This document shows, piece after piece, positions 13,136 through 21,934 of a stretch of 64,000 nt of DNA. Both the position numbers and the translations under genes were made by a program. The notes under the pieces are model-generated. The model did not search any database and was not told the origin of the DNA. It saw only the letters and a program-made list of their open reading frames with translations. Origin of the DNA: Mesorhizobium sp. AR02. Lineage in GTDB: Bacteria > Pseudomonadota > Alphaproteobacteria > Rhizobiales > Rhizobiaceae. The stretch's first letter is position 1, and each line of letters starts with the position of its first letter. The DNA lies in contig NZ_CP080531.1 of the NCBI RefSeq assembly GCF_024746835.1, positions 3,224,001 through 3,288,000 of the forward strand, in the 5' to 3' direction.

Positions 13136-13576
13136 ATGAGCGAATTCGACTTTGGCGGACGCCGCGCCTCGGAATTCCGCCATCGCGGCTTCTGGTCGCT
13201 GTTCGCTGAACGGCATCCGGAAGAAAGAGCCCGGTTGGCGCGGCGCGGACCCTGGTTCTGGCAGCGCGGGCTGCCCGACTTCGCCCTGGTCATTTCCATG
13301 TATGTCGCGCCGGCGCAAAACCATGTCGGCGTCTTTTTCGGCCGCAACGAGAAATTCGGTGCGACGCAAAGCTGGTCGCGATTGAAGCCGTTCCAGCCGG
13401 CGATCGAAGACAGGCTGAAGCTCAGGCCGGAGCAAAGCTGCGAGGGCCTCGGCATCAATTCGATGTGGCGGGTCAACTGCTATGCCGAGGATAACTGGCC
13501 GGCCATGACCGACTGGCTGGTGACGGAGTGCTCACGGGTCGAGCGCGCCGTTGTCGACGTGCTTGGTCAGGGGTAG
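13136..13576 (+). CDS. Conserved hypothetical protein, 146 aa
   Basis: Not recognised with confidence. A soluble 146-residue protein with an Arg/Trp-rich N-terminal half and a block (HVGVFFGRNEKFGA, then RLKPFQPAIEDRLKLRP) recalling the DUF4268-type layout in which a short strand is followed by an amphipathic helix. There is no signal peptide or membrane segment. The ATG at 13136 lies 34 bp after repeat element A. The next gene starts 7 bp after its stop, suggesting co-transcription. Confidence 0.6.
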   Translation: MSEFDFGGRRASEFRHRGFWSLFAERHPEERARLARRGPWFWQRGLPDFALVISMYVAPAQNHVGVFFGRNEKFGATQSWSRLKPFQPAIEDRLKLRPEQSCEGLGINSMWRVNCYAEDNWPAMTDWLVTECSRVERAVVDVLGQG

Positions 13577-13583
13577 GGCGCCG

Positions 13584-13895
13584 GTGTCCCTGGAAGGCGT
13601 CAGGTCCTTCTTGCGCTCGCGTTGGCTTGGCGAGGTCCCGCTCGACCGGCTGTTCTGGCGCGACATGATGCTTGTCGGCACGGGGATCAACATTGCCTCG
13701 TCCGTGGCAGCACTGATCCTGCTTGGGCTGAAAATGCCGCTTGGCGTCGTGCTGACAGTGCATTTCGCACCGGTGCCCTACAACATCTTTCTCACCATCG
13801 CGGTCTGGCGGACGGCCGAGAAATCCGGTGGCGCCAAGGCTTCGCTGGTGATGCTGGGTTCGGCGCTCTGGCTGATCGCCACAGTTGCTGCCTGA
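13584..13895 (+). CDS. Small membrane protein, 103 aa
   Basis: Not recognised. Three hydrophobic segments at about residues 24-44, 48-68 and 79-100 make it a likely inner-membrane protein. The GTG at 13584 is chosen because AGGGGTAGGG lies just upstream and it follows the previous stop; an in-frame TTG at 13551 would overlap that gene. It ends 20 bases before a bidirectional terminator. Confidence 0.6.
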   Translation: MSLEGVRSFLRSRWLGEVPLDRLFWRDMMLVGTGINIASSVAALILLGLKMPLGVVLTVHFAPVPYNIFLTIAVWRTAEKSGGAKASLVMLGSALWLIATVAA

Positions 13896-13916
13896 GGCGC
13901 TCAGCCTGCGCATACG

Positions 13917-13942
13917 AAAAAGGGCGGCCGAAGCCGCCCTTT
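13917..13942. terminator. Bidirectional terminator
   Basis: GGGCGGC (13922-13928), loop CGAA, GCCGCCC (13933-13939), with five A on the left and TTT on the right. It separates the rightward small membrane protein gene from the leftward msrB gene and can serve both. Confidence 0.85.
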
Positions 13943-13964
13943 GCCGAAAACTACAAGATGCCGA

Positions 13965-14369
13965 TCAGGCGGCCGGCTCGAATTTCAGCGCCACGCCATT
14001 GATGCAGTAGCGCAGGCCGGTCGGCAGCGGGCCGTCTTCGAAGACATGGCCGAGATGGCTGCCGCAGCGCGCGCAATGGCACTCGGTGCGGACCATGCCG
14101 TAGCTGCGGTCGATGGTGTTCTCGACCGAGCCGGGCACGGGATCGTTGAAGCTCGGCCAGCCGGTGCCGCTCTCGAACTTCAGCTTGGATTCGAACAGCG
14201 GCTGGTCGCAGCCGACGCAGGAAAATGTGCCGGCACGCTTCTCGTAGAGCAGGGCGCAGCTTCCCGGCCGCTCGGTGCCGTGGTTGCGCATGACCGCATA
14301 TTGCTCCGGCGTCAGCCGGGCGCGCCATTCGGCATCGGTGCGGGTGACAGGGTAGGTGTGGGTGTCCAT
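13965..14369 (-). CDS. msrB: Peptide-methionine (R)-S-oxide reductase
   Basis: A 134-residue MsrB that reduces methionine-R-sulfoxide in proteins. Two zinc-binding CxxC pairs (CVGC and CARC), the substrate-pocket block [10 protein letters not shown] and the catalytic Cys at about residue 122 in RYCINGVAL are present. There is no signal peptide, so it acts in the cytoplasm. It is a single-gene unit ending at a bidirectional terminator. Confidence 0.95.
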   Translation of the reverse strand: MDTHTYPVTRTDAEWRARLTPEQYAVMRNHGTERPGSCALLYEKRAGTFSCVGCDQPLFESKLKFESGTGWPSFNDPVPGSVENTIDRSYGMVRTECHCARCGSHLGHVFEDGPLPTGLRYCINGVALKFEPAA

Positions 14370-14469
14370 TTGATCTCCTCAGCCTTGCCGGCTCGTTGTT
14401 GATTGCAACCTCATATTCGCACCAACATAGGCATTTGTTACCGGATTTTCTCGCATTTTCGATCGCCTG

Positions 14470-15267
14470 TCATGCGATCGCCGCGAGATAGCGGGCAACT
14501 GAAGTGGCGAATGAATTCTTTCCGCCGCCGATTATGTTCAGGTCCCACCATGCACCGCGGATGTCGTCGAAGTCGAATGGTCCCAGTGCTGCCGCGATGC
14601 GGCGCACGGCCGTCGCGTTGAGCGGTATCTGGTTCGGATAGCTGTACATGAAGCTGACATGGCGGCGCGTCGGCGCCACCTGCACGGTGTCGCCGGTCAG
14701 CAGGGCGTTGCCGCCATCGCGCTTCCAGTGCAGCACCTGGCTGCCGGCAAAATGGCCTCCGCAGCGGATGAGGGTCAGCGAGGGATTTATGGCCAGAGTC
14801 TCGCCTTGCCAGCTGACAATCGAGGGATATGGCCGCATGATCCACTGGCGGTCATCGGCATGGAGGTAAATCGGCACGCCGCCAAAGGCCTCGCTCCAGC
14901 CGACCATCGCCGAATAGAAATGGCAGTGCGAGATGGCGATGGCCACCAGGCCGCCGCGCCGGTTGATCTCGGCCACCGCCTCGTCGCTCACCATCGGGAC
15001 GCAGTCCCACAGCACATTGCCGTGCGGCGTCTGCACAAGCTGCGCCCGCTGGCCGATGGCGAAGCGCGGCTCGATGCCGAAGCCGAGCACGCCCGCATCG
15101 TCCCTCATCACCAGCCTATGCCCAGCAGAGAGCTCTTGCTGTGTAATCCAGGCCTGGCCCTCCCAGCGCACAAACTGCCGTTCGTCCTCGCAGATCGGGC
15201 AGTGTTGCGGCGGCGTCTCCGTCGCCGCGAACTGGACACCGCACTGCAGGCAGAGGAAGCAGGTCAT
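14470..15267 (-). CDS. Metallo-beta-lactamase fold hydrolase with N-terminal zinc ribbon
   Basis: A 265-residue cytoplasmic protein. The first 30 residues hold CxxC pairs (CLQC, CPIC) of a rubredoxin-like zinc ribbon. The rest resembles the metallo-beta-lactamase fold, but the metal site is unusual: SHCHFYSAM replaces the standard HxHxDH, GGHFAGS stands for the third histidine and LLTGDT for the bridging aspartate. The substrate is unknown. It lies 19 bp downstream of the VWA gene in a four-gene leftward cluster. Confidence 0.75.
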   Translation of the reverse strand: MTCFLCLQCGVQFAATETPPQHCPICEDERQFVRWEGQAWITQQELSAGHRLVMRDDAGVLGFGIEPRFAIGQRAQLVQTPHGNVLWDCVPMVSDEAVAEINRRGGLVAIAISHCHFYSAMVGWSEAFGGVPIYLHADDRQWIMRPYPSIVSWQGETLAINPSLTLIRCGGHFAGSQVLHWKRDGGNALLTGDTVQVAPTRRHVSFMYSYPNQIPLNATAVRRIAAALGPFDFDDIRGAWWDLNIIGGGKNSFATSVARYLAAIA

Positions 15268-15286
15268 CGGATCTCCCGTCGGTCTT

Positions 15287-16477
15287 TCAATGTTTTCTGG
15301 AAAGCTGCTTTGTCGCGGTTTCGAGCCCGGCCAGCGTCAGCGGAAACATGCGGCCGCCAAAAATGTCGCGGATCATGGCGATGGAATGGGTGTAACCCCA
15401 GTTCTTTTCGCTCTCGGGATTGAGCCATACCGCATTCGGCCATTGCTGCAGCAGGCGGCCGAGCCAGACGGCGCCGGCCTCCGGATTCCAGTGCTCGACC
15501 GAACCGCCGGGATGAGCGATCTCGTAAGGGCTCATCGAAGCGTCGCCGACGACGATCACCTTGTAATCCGGACCGTATTTGTGGAGGAGGTCGAAGGTCG
15601 GGATCACCTCGGCATGGCGGCGCCGGTTGTCCTTCCACACCCCCTCGTAGAGGCAATTGTGGAAATAGAAATATTCGAGCTGGCGGAATTCGGCACGCGC
15701 CGCCGAAAACAGCTCCTCGACGCTCTTGATGTGGTCGTCCATCGAGCCGCCGACGTCGAAGAACATCAAAAGCTTCACAGCGTTGCGCCGCTCGGGCCGC
15801 GTCTGCACGTCGAGATAGCCGTGCTCGGCGGTGGCGTGGATGGTGCCGGGCAGGTCGAATTCTTCCTCGGCGCCCTCGCGAACCCAGCGGCGCAGCCGTT
15901 TCAGCGCGATCTTGATGTTGCGGGTGCCAAGCTCGACGGCATCGTCGAAGTTTTTGAACTCGCGCTTGTCCCAGACTTTGACGGCACGGCGGTTGCGGCT
16001 TTCATGCTGGCCGATGCGCACGCCTTCGGGATTGTAGCCATAAGCGCCGAAGGGCGAAGTGCCGCCGGTGCCGATCCATTTCGAGCCGCCCTGGTGTCGG
16101 CCCTTCTGCTCCTCGAGCCGCTGCTTCAAGGTCTCCATCAGCTTCTCGAAACCGCCAAGGGCCTCGACCAGCTTTTTCTCTTCCTCGGTCAGGTGCTTTT
16201 CGGCAAGCCGACGCAGCCATTCCTCGGGAATATTGGCGACATCAACCGCATCTGGCCCGCCCAGCGCCTCGATGCCCTTGAAGATATGCGCGAACACCTG
16301 GTCGAAGCGGTCGATGTGGCGCTCGTCCTTCACGAGAGCGGCGCGGGCCAGGTAATAAAAACCCTCGACGTCATAGTCGACCAGCCCGGCTTCCAGCCCC
16401 TCGAGCAGCGACAGGTATTCCCTGAGCGAAACGGGAACACGCGCTGCCTTCAGTTCGAGGAAGAAGGGGATGAACAT
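15287..16477 (-). CDS. VWA domain-containing CoxE-like protein
   Basis: A 396-residue protein whose N-terminus (FIPFFLELKAARVPVSLREYLSLLEGL) and C-terminal VWA-like domain (MLFFDVGGSMDDHIK near residue 235, IVVGDASMSPYE near 315) match the CoxE/VWA family. The MIDAS is DVGGSM, with Gly for the usual first Ser. These proteins work with MoxR AAA ATPases as metal-insertion or assembly chaperones; the matching MoxR gene lies 546 bp upstream in the same cluster, with a GNAT gene between. The client is not evident. Confidence 0.85.
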   Translation of the reverse strand: MFIPFFLELKAARVPVSLREYLSLLEGLEAGLVDYDVEGFYYLARAALVKDERHIDRFDQVFAHIFKGIEALGGPDAVDVANIPEEWLRRLAEKHLTEEEKKLVEALGGFEKLMETLKQRLEEQKGRHQGGSKWIGTGGTSPFGAYGYNPEGVRIGQHESRNRRAVKVWDKREFKNFDDAVELGTRNIKIALKRLRRWVREGAEEEFDLPGTIHATAEHGYLDVQTRPERRNAVKLLMFFDVGGSMDDHIKSVEELFSAARAEFRQLEYFYFHNCLYEGVWKDNRRRHAEVIPTFDLLHKYGPDYKVIVVGDASMSPYEIAHPGGSVEHWNPEAGAVWLGRLLQQWPNAVWLNPESEKNWGYTHSIAMIRDIFGGRMFPLTLAGLETATKQLSRKH

Positions 16478-16484
16478 TTTCTAT

Positions 16485-16931
16485 CTACAGCAGATCATAC
16501 TCGATGAAGCCGGTGCGGCGAGCGACGTGGTCGTAGAGCTTGCGGGCCGTGGTGTTGGTCTCGTGCGTCATCCAGTAGACGTTCTTGACGCCGATTTTTT
16601 CCGCCGCGTCCTTCACCGCCTTGATCAGCGCAGCACCAATGCCCTTGCCACGCACGTCCGGATCAGCGAACAGGTCCTGCAGGTAGCAGTTGTTTTTCTC
16701 CGACCAGCCTGAGCGGTGGTAGAGATAGTGGGTGAGGCCGACCGCCTTGCCATCGAGGGTGGCGATAAAGCCCTTCGGCTCGAATTCGCCAGCGGTGAAC
16801 AGCCGCTTCCAGGTGATGGCGTAGACCTCTTCCGGCAGTTTGGTCTCATAGAAGGTCAGATAGTCGGTCCACAGGCGTTTCCAGTCAGCGTGGTCGGACT
16901 GCGCGAGCGGGCGGACAACAATCTCAGACAT
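16485..16931 (-). CDS. GNAT family N-acetyltransferase
   Basis: A 148-residue GNAT enzyme. The acetyl-CoA pyrophosphate loop is seen as VRGKGIGAALIKAV at about residues 95-108, after the beta-strand YLQDLFADPDV. It transfers acetyl from acetyl-CoA to a small amine or protein; the acceptor is unknown. It lies between the MoxR and VWA genes on the same strand, seven bases before the VWA start. Confidence 0.88.
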   Translation of the reverse strand: MSEIVVRPLAQSDHADWKRLWTDYLTFYETKLPEEVYAITWKRLFTAGEFEPKGFIATLDGKAVGLTHYLYHRSGWSEKNNCYLQDLFADPDVRGKGIGAALIKAVKDAAEKIGVKNVYWMTHETNTTARKLYDHVARRTGFIEYDLL

Positions 16932-17023
16932 TTCATCTCCTCCGAAAGGTTTTGGCCGAAGCTGCCTTCCTGTCCGGCCGGCAGCAACGGTCCACAGCCG
17001 GGGAAAGCGCTATTGCTGCCTGG

Positions 17024-17863
17024 CTATTGCTGCCTTCTGGCCATGAAGGCCAGCCGCTCGAACAGATGCACGTCCTGTTCGTTCTTCAGCAGGGCGCCAT
17101 GCAGCTTGGGCAGCGCGTTCTTCGGGTCGGCGCGCAAATCCTCGGGCGCGATGTCGTCGGCGACCAGCAGGCGGATCCAGTCGAGCGCCTCGGAGGTTGA
17201 CGGCTTCTTCTTAAGGCCCGGCACCTCGCGGATCTCGTAGAACTGGGTGAGGGCCGCGCGCACCAGGTTCTGCTTGATGCCGGGATAGTGCACGTCGACG
17301 ATTCTGTGCAGCGTGTCGACGTCGGGAAAGCGGATGTAGTGGAAGAAGCAGCGGCGCAGGAAGGCGTCCGGCAGTTCTTTCTCATTGTTGGAGGTGATGA
17401 TGACGATCGGCCGGACGGCGGCGCGGATGGTCTCGCCGGTTTCGTAGACGAAGAACTCCATTCGATCGAGTTCCTGCAGCAGGTCGTTGGGAAACTCGAT
17501 GTCGGCCTTGTCGATCTCGTCGATCAAAAGCACGACCTTCCTGCCCGCCGCGAACGCCTCCCACAGCTTGCCGCGCTTGATGTAGTTCTTGATGTCGTTG
17601 AACCTGATATCGCCGAGCTGGCTGTCACGCAGGCGGGAGACGGCGTCATACTCGTAGAGACCCTGTTGCGCCCTCGTCGTCGATTTGACGTGCCATTCGA
17701 TGAGATCGACGCCGAGCGCTGATGCCACCTGGCGGGCAAGTTCGGTCTTGCCGGTGCCGGGCTCGCCCTTGACCAGCAAAGGCCGCTCCAGCGCGATCGC
17801 CGCGTTGACGGCCACCATCAGATCCTTGTCGGCGACATAGGCCGCCGTGCCTTCGAAACGCAT
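17024..17863 (-). CDS. MoxR family AAA+ ATPase
   Basis: A 279-residue MoxR ATPase: Walker A GEPGTGKTELA, Walker B VVLLIDEIDKAD, sensor-1 IITSNNEKELPDAFLRRC with the arginine finger region, and the C-terminal lid. MoxR proteins act as chaperones with VWA partners, here the CoxE-like gene in the same cluster. The ATG at 17863 is preferred to a GTG six codons earlier because AAGGAG lies five bases in front of it. Confidence 0.9.
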   Translation of the reverse strand: MRFEGTAAYVADKDLMVAVNAAIALERPLLVKGEPGTGKTELARQVASALGVDLIEWHVKSTTRAQQGLYEYDAVSRLRDSQLGDIRFNDIKNYIKRGKLWEAFAAGRKVVLLIDEIDKADIEFPNDLLQELDRMEFFVYETGETIRAAVRPIVIITSNNEKELPDAFLRRCFFHYIRFPDVDTLHRIVDVHYPGIKQNLVRAALTQFYEIREVPGLKKKPSTSEALDWIRLLVADDIAPEDLRADPKNALPKLHGALLKNEQDVHLFERLAFMARRQQ

Positions 17864-17997
17864 TTTTGCTCCTTGGTTCACGCCATGAGCGTAAGGACGC
17901 CGGTCAGCCTGTGCAAGGGCGCGACGCGGGTGGCGAATAAAGCCACCGAGACCGCCTGCGTCACTGGCGCTTGACCGATGAGCGGCCTATATTGGGG

Positions 17998-18158
17998 AGG
18001 ACGGTCTGTGCTTCCCGGCAGGAGAACATTTTCCCCGGGGCCTTAACGATCCTTAGGGAGCTGTCCCTGGGAAGACCCGTGGGTTTTCTCACACGGCGCC
18101 CACCTACTTTGTAGGTTCCCGGGATCGCTCTCTCCACCGGTTGTGTGGATCGTCGCTT
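17998..18158 (+). ncRNA. ssrS: 6S RNA
   Basis: 6S RNA mimics an open promoter and holds sigma-70 RNA polymerase. The call rests on position, directly upstream of fau, the usual neighbour, and on structure. GACGGTC (18000-18006) pairs with GATCGTC (18148-18154) as the closing stem; CCGG-GGAGA pairs with TCTCC-CCGG inside it; CGATCC (18047) pairs with GGATCG (18122); and local hairpins include AGGGA/TCCCT and ACCTAC/GTAGGT (18101-18117). A TATATT -10 at 17988-17993 fits a start at about 18000. The ends are estimates. Confidence 0.8.
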
Positions 18159-18251
18159 CTTGCAGCGCATCCATGCATTGCGGTGGATGATGCGGTAGAA
18201 AACGTCGCTCCCAAAACGCCATCCCGATCCGGCCTTTTCTATCGTCCGCGC

Positions 18252-18839
18252 ATGACATCTCTCAAAGACCTGAAAAAACAGCTGCGGCGCGAAGCGCTTG
18301 GACGCCGCGATGCGCTCGATGAATTCTGGCGCGTGGAAATCGCGCTTGAAATGGCCGAGACGGCGCGCGATCACCTCGCGATCGAACCGGGCCAGATCGT
18401 CTCCGGCTTTTGGCCGATGCGCTCGGAGGTCGACGTCCGGCCGCTGATGTTCGCCTTGCGCGAGCAGGGAGCGCGGCTCTGCCTGCCGGCGATCCTCGAC
18501 AAGACCACCATCGTCTTTCGCGAACTGGTGCGCGGCGCGCCGATGGTCGAGATGGGGTTCGGCACCGTCGGCCCGCATGAAGAGGCCGAGGTGCTCGATC
18601 CCGCGGTGATGCTGGTGCCACTCGCCGCGTTCGACGCGCGTGGCCACCGCATTGGCTACGGCGCGGGCTATTATGACCGCGCCATCGCCAAGCTGATCGA
18701 CAAGGGGTTGCCGCCACGGCTGGTCGGCATAGCCTTCGACTGCCAGGAGGTGGCGCTGGTGCCGGATGAGAACCACGATGTCATCATCCCGGAAATACTC
18801 ACCGAGAGCGGGTTGCGTCGCTTCGCGCCACAATTGTAG
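18252..18839 (+). CDS. fau: 5-formyltetrahydrofolate cyclo-ligase
   Basis: A 195-residue enzyme that converts 5-formyl-THF to 5,10-methenyl-THF with ATP. Conserved blocks are LKKQLRREALGRRDAL at the N-terminus, VSGFWPMRSEVDVRPL, and the signature LVPLAAFDARGHRIGYGAGYYDRAI near residues 120-145. The gene follows 6S RNA by about 90 bases, the arrangement found across proteobacteria, and may be read partly from the 6S promoter. The YmdB-like gene follows at 76 bp. Confidence 0.95.
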   Translation: MTSLKDLKKQLRREALGRRDALDEFWRVEIALEMAETARDHLAIEPGQIVSGFWPMRSEVDVRPLMFALREQGARLCLPAILDKTTIVFRELVRGAPMVEMGFGTVGPHEEAEVLDPAVMLVPLAAFDARGHRIGYGAGYYDRAIAKLIDKGLPPRLVGIAFDCQEVALVPDENHDVIIPEILTESGLRRFAPQL

Positions 18840-18915
18840 ATAAGCACAATGGACGCATGATCTTTTCGCAGACGTCATGCAGCTTTTGCTTCGCTGACTT
18901 TTGGTGCGGGATCAT

Positions 18916-19740
18916 ATGAGACTTCTCTTCCTCGGTGACATGGTTGGAAAAACGGGACGCACGGCAGTGTGGGAGCAACTGCCTGGCCTGATCTCGGATT
19001 TCAAACTCGATTTCGTCATCGTCAACGGCGAGAATGCCGCCGGCGGCTTCGGCATCACCGAAGAGATCTTTCGCGAGACGATCGCGGCCGGCGCCGATGT
19101 CGTCACCACCGGCAACCATGTCTGGGACCAGCGCGATGCACTCGCCTTCGCGCCGCGCGAAGAGCGCTTCCTGCGCCCGTCGAATTTTCCCAAGGGCACG
19201 CCGGGGCGCGGCTCCGGCGTCTACATCGCCAGGAGCGGCGCGCGCGTGCTGGTCGCCAACATCATGGGCCGCGTGTTCATGCATCCCGAGCTCGACGATC
19301 CGTTCCAGGCTGGCGAGCGCGAGCTTGCCGCCTGTCCGCTCGGCGAGCAGGCGGATGCGGTGGTCATCGACTTCCACGCCGAGGCGACCTCGGAAAAGAT
19401 GTGCTTCGCGCATTTCGTCGATGGCCGCGCCAGCCTCGTTGTCGGCACCCACACCCACCAGCCGACCGCCGACCACCAGATCCTCAATGGTGGCACCGGC
19501 TATCTATCCGATGCCGGCATGTGCGGCGACTACGATTCCTCGCTCGGCATGGACAAGGAGGAACCGCTCAACCGGTTCCTGTCGAAAGTGCCGAAAGGGC
19601 GCTTCGAGGCAGCGACCGGACCGGCGACATTATGTGGGGTTGGTGTCAATATTTCCGACCGCACCGGACTGACCGAGAAGATCGCGCCGTTTCGTCGCGG
19701 GCCGAGGCTTGAAGAAACGGCTCCATCCTTCTGGTCGTGA
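18916..19740 (+). CDS. YmdB family metallophosphoesterase (TIGR00282)
   Basis: A 274-residue calcineurin-like phosphoesterase of the YmdB/TIGR00282 group, enzymes known to hydrolyse 2',3'-cyclic nucleotides. Metal ligands: Asp in FLGDMVGKTGR (residue 8), Glu and Asn in VNGENAAGG, Asn-His in TTGNHVWDQ, and His residues in VGTHTHQPTAD. The ATG at 18916 gives the standard start (MRLLFLGD); a TTG five codons earlier is less likely. It follows fau, a common pairing in rhizobia. Confidence 0.92.
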   Translation: MRLLFLGDMVGKTGRTAVWEQLPGLISDFKLDFVIVNGENAAGGFGITEEIFRETIAAGADVVTTGNHVWDQRDALAFAPREERFLRPSNFPKGTPGRGSGVYIARSGARVLVANIMGRVFMHPELDDPFQAGERELAACPLGEQADAVVIDFHAEATSEKMCFAHFVDGRASLVVGTHTHQPTADHQILNGGTGYLSDAGMCGDYDSSLGMDKEEPLNRFLSKVPKGRFEAATGPATLCGVGVNISDRTGLTEKIAPFRRGPRLEETAPSFWS

Positions 19741-19818
19741 CATTGATATAGGCGCACGCAGTACCTAACTGCCGACGACAACTGCTTCAGATCGTTAAAA
19801 GAGGGGACAACGACCTCC

Positions 19819-20586
19819 ATGCAGCTTATCGAATTTCTTGCGCCGCATTTTCAATTCGTTTCCGATCCAACCGCATGGGTCGCCTTGCTGACGCTGGTGG
19901 TGCTCGAGATTGTGCTCGGCATCGACAATCTGATCTTCATCTCGATCCTGACCAACAAACTGCCGGAAGCGCAGCGGGCTCGCGCCCGCCGGCTCGGCAT
20001 TTCGGCGGCGCTGGTCATGCGGCTGGTGCTGCTCGCCACCATCTCGACTATCGTCCAGCTGACGACGCCGGTCTTCACCGCCTTCGGCCACGGCTTCTCC
20101 TGGCGCGACCTGATCCTGATCGCCGGCGGCCTGTTCCTGGTCTGGAAGGCAACCAAGGAGATCCACCACACGGTCGATCCCGACGATCATCAGGACACGA
20201 TGCTGGGCGGGACGCTGCAGATCAGCCTCGCCGGCGCGATCTTCCAGATTCTGTTGCTGGACCTCGTCTTCTCGATCGATTCCATCATCACCGCCGTCGG
20301 CATGACCGACGAGATCGCCATCATGTACATCGCCGTGATCGTGGCCGTCACCGTGATGATGCTGGCGGCCGGGCCGCTGGCCAACTTCATCGCCAAGAAC
20401 CCCAGTATCGTCATGCTGGCGCTGGGCTTCCTGCTGATGATCGGCATGACGCTGATTGCCGACGGCATGGGCTACCATGTGCCCAAGGGCTACATCTACG
20501 CCGCGATGGGTTTTTCGGCCCTGGTCGAGGGGCTCAACATGCTGGCGCGGCGGCGCAAGAAGGCGAAGTCAGGCGACGGGCACTGA
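19819..20586 (+). CDS. TerC family integral membrane protein
   Basis: A 255-residue membrane protein with seven or eight hydrophobic segments. The TerC signatures are present twice, [18 protein letters not shown] (about 28-45) and [18 protein letters not shown] (about 148-165), with the acidic Asp-Asn and Asp-Ser pairs thought to bind metal. TerC proteins export manganese or assist in loading metal on secreted proteins. I see no yybP-ykoY riboswitch in the 78 bp upstream. The start follows GAGGGGACAACGACCTCC. Confidence 0.92.
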   Translation: MQLIEFLAPHFQFVSDPTAWVALLTLVVLEIVLGIDNLIFISILTNKLPEAQRARARRLGISAALVMRLVLLATISTIVQLTTPVFTAFGHGFSWRDLILIAGGLFLVWKATKEIHHTVDPDDHQDTMLGGTLQISLAGAIFQILLLDLVFSIDSIITAVGMTDEIAIMYIAVIVAVTVMMLAAGPLANFIAKNPSIVMLALGFLLMIGMTLIADGMGYHVPKGYIYAAMGFSALVEGLNMLARRRKKAKSGDGH

Positions 20587-20605
20587 GGCTGGCCCGCCGG
20601 GGCAT

Positions 20606-21072
20606 CTAACGCCCTGGCACACCCTTCGGGTGGCGGTCACCGATCAGGCCCAGCGTCAGGCCCTGTTCCAGCCAGGCCTTGGCGCCGGCCAGCACGAGCG
20701 TGAAGCCACCGGTTGAGCCGATCGCTTCTGTGACCTGTTCATCGGCCGTGCCGGCAAAGCCGAAGTTCCGGACCTCGAGAAGGTCGCATCGCCAGGCATT
20801 TCGGTGAAGGTCCAGACCACCGTGGTCGGCGGATCGCTCCACTGCATGACGATCTTTTCGTTCCTGACGATCTCGCTGACACGGACTGTCGTCGAGACAC
20901 CGTACATGCGCCATTCCCAGCGAATTTCCTTGCCGCTGTCCAGTCGGTCGCTGCCGTGGGTGAACCAGAATTTGGTGGTGATGGCCGGATCGACAATAGC
21001 CCCGAACACTTCGGCGACCGGCCGCCGGATCAGCATGCCGGCTTCGGCTGTTGGGGTTTCGTGGATCTCCAT
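20606..21072 (-). pseudogene. SRPBCC (AHSA1-like) protein B, frameshifted
   Basis: From the ATG at 21072 a START/AHSA1-type protein can be read (LIRRPVAEVFGAIVDPAITTKFWFTHG, then WTFTEMPGDAT), but near base 20783 the frame must change by one base to continue as LEVRNFGFAGTADEQVTEAIG and GGFTLVLAGAKAWLEQG to the stop at 20606. Restoring one base gives a normal protein of about 155 residues. SRPBCC proteins bind hydrophobic ligands and are often controlled by a neighbouring ArsR gene, as here. The break is either a real mutation or a sequencing error. Confidence 0.75.
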
Positions 21073-21080
21073 GGGAACGC

Positions 21081-21559
21081 TCAAATGTTGGACTCGTTGG
21101 CAGGTTCGCCCTTCATCTCGCTGCGGTAATAGCCGTCGCGCAGATTGATGCCGTATTCGACATAGGCCTTCATGCAGGCCAGCATCTGCGACCAGCCCTC
21201 GCAGTTGAGGTAGGATTTCTTCAAGCCGACCGCGCCTTCCTGCCAGCCGCTTTCGGCGATGGTGACGAAGGTGCCGCCATCGTCGAGTGGCTCGAAATTC
21301 ATCTCGATGCGGGTCTTGTAGGCCGGCTTGCGGCATCGGTGGCGTCCCAGCGCAGCACGATGCGGCTGTCCTTGACCACTTCATCGACCTCGACCGGCAC
21401 CTTGCCCCACCAGACAACGCCAGCGCCGGCTTCCAGCGGCGCGCTGGCGCCGCCGATGGTGGTGAAATAGCCGCTCAGCTTCTTCGGATTGACGACGGCG
21501 TCGAAAACTTCGGCGACCGGCCTGCCGATGCGGCCGGAAACCCTGAATCCAAGAGACAT
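21081..21559 (-). pseudogene. SRPBCC (AHSA1-like) protein A, frameshifted
   Basis: The first gene leftward from the ArsR promoter. It starts at ATG 21559 with AAGGAG eight bases upstream and reads SLGFRVSGRIGRPVAEVFDAVV up to VLRWDATDA. Near base 21325 the frame shifts by one base, after which KPAYKTRIEMNFEPLDDGGTFV and WSQMLACMKAYVEYGINLRDGYY complete an AHSA1 domain. Restoring one base would give about 160 residues. It ends eight bases before SRPBCC gene B, so the pair forms an operon. Both copies are broken by single-base losses. Confidence 0.78.
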
Positions 21560-21592
21560 ATCCACAGCTCCTTGCTTGATCGACCCAACGAT

Positions 21593-21612
21593 ATGTTATA
21601 TAAATATAACAT
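21593..21612. promoter_or_regulatory. Perfect palindrome between arsR and the SRPBCC genes
   Basis: ATGTTATA-TAAA-TATAACAT, a perfect inverted repeat with 8-bp arms, in a very AT-rich spot. Its right arm runs into the arsR start codon, and its left arm is 34 bp from the divergent SRPBCC start. ArsR-family regulators bind exactly this kind of AT-rich dyad over their own promoter, so it is the probable operator for both transcripts. Confidence 0.65.
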
Positions 21613-21934
21613 GTCAAGCCAAGCCCAGGACGACAATGTTTTCAAGGCGCTGGCACATCCGCGCCGGCGCGAAATGCTCGATCAGCTGAAGGACGAGCCG
21701 AAGACCACCGGCATGCTGTGCGATGCCTTTCCCGACATCGACCGCTGCACCGTCATGCTGCATCTCAAGGTGCTGGAGGAGGCGGAGCTGATCGTCGCGC
21801 GCCGTGACGGACGCGAGCGCTGGAACCACCTCAATTCACTGCCGATCAAGCAGATCCACGACCGCTGGATCAGCCAGTATGCCGGCCATGCGCTCAGCAT
21901 CATCGACCGGCTGAAGTCGGATCTGGAGGCGTAA
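21611..21934 (+). CDS. ArsR family transcriptional regulator
   Basis: A 107-residue winged-helix protein: VFKALAHPRRREMLDQL (helices 1-2), TTGMLCDAFPDIDRCTVMLHLKVLEEAELIVARRDG (recognition helix and wing). It belongs to the SRPBCC-associated ArsR branch and lacks the classic ELCVCDL metal-binding motif, so an organic ligand is more likely than arsenic. It is divergent from two SRPBCC genes, and a perfect palindrome overlaps its start. Confidence 0.9.
   Translation: MSSQAQDDNVFKALAHPRRREMLDQLKDEPKTTGMLCDAFPDIDRCTVMLHLKVLEEAELIVARRDGRERWNHLNSLPIKQIHDRWISQYAGHALSIIDRLKSDLEA

Noticed and set aside
17971..17993. TTGACC and TATATT as a -35/-10 pair for 6S RNA
   Set aside because: Only 11 bp separate them, too short for a sigma-70 promoter. 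The -10 is kept as plausible, the -35 is not.
17961..18878. A 305-codon minus-strand frame over 6S RNA and fau
   Set aside because: It would cover a structured RNA and a conserved enzyme gene, and it shows no family resemblance.
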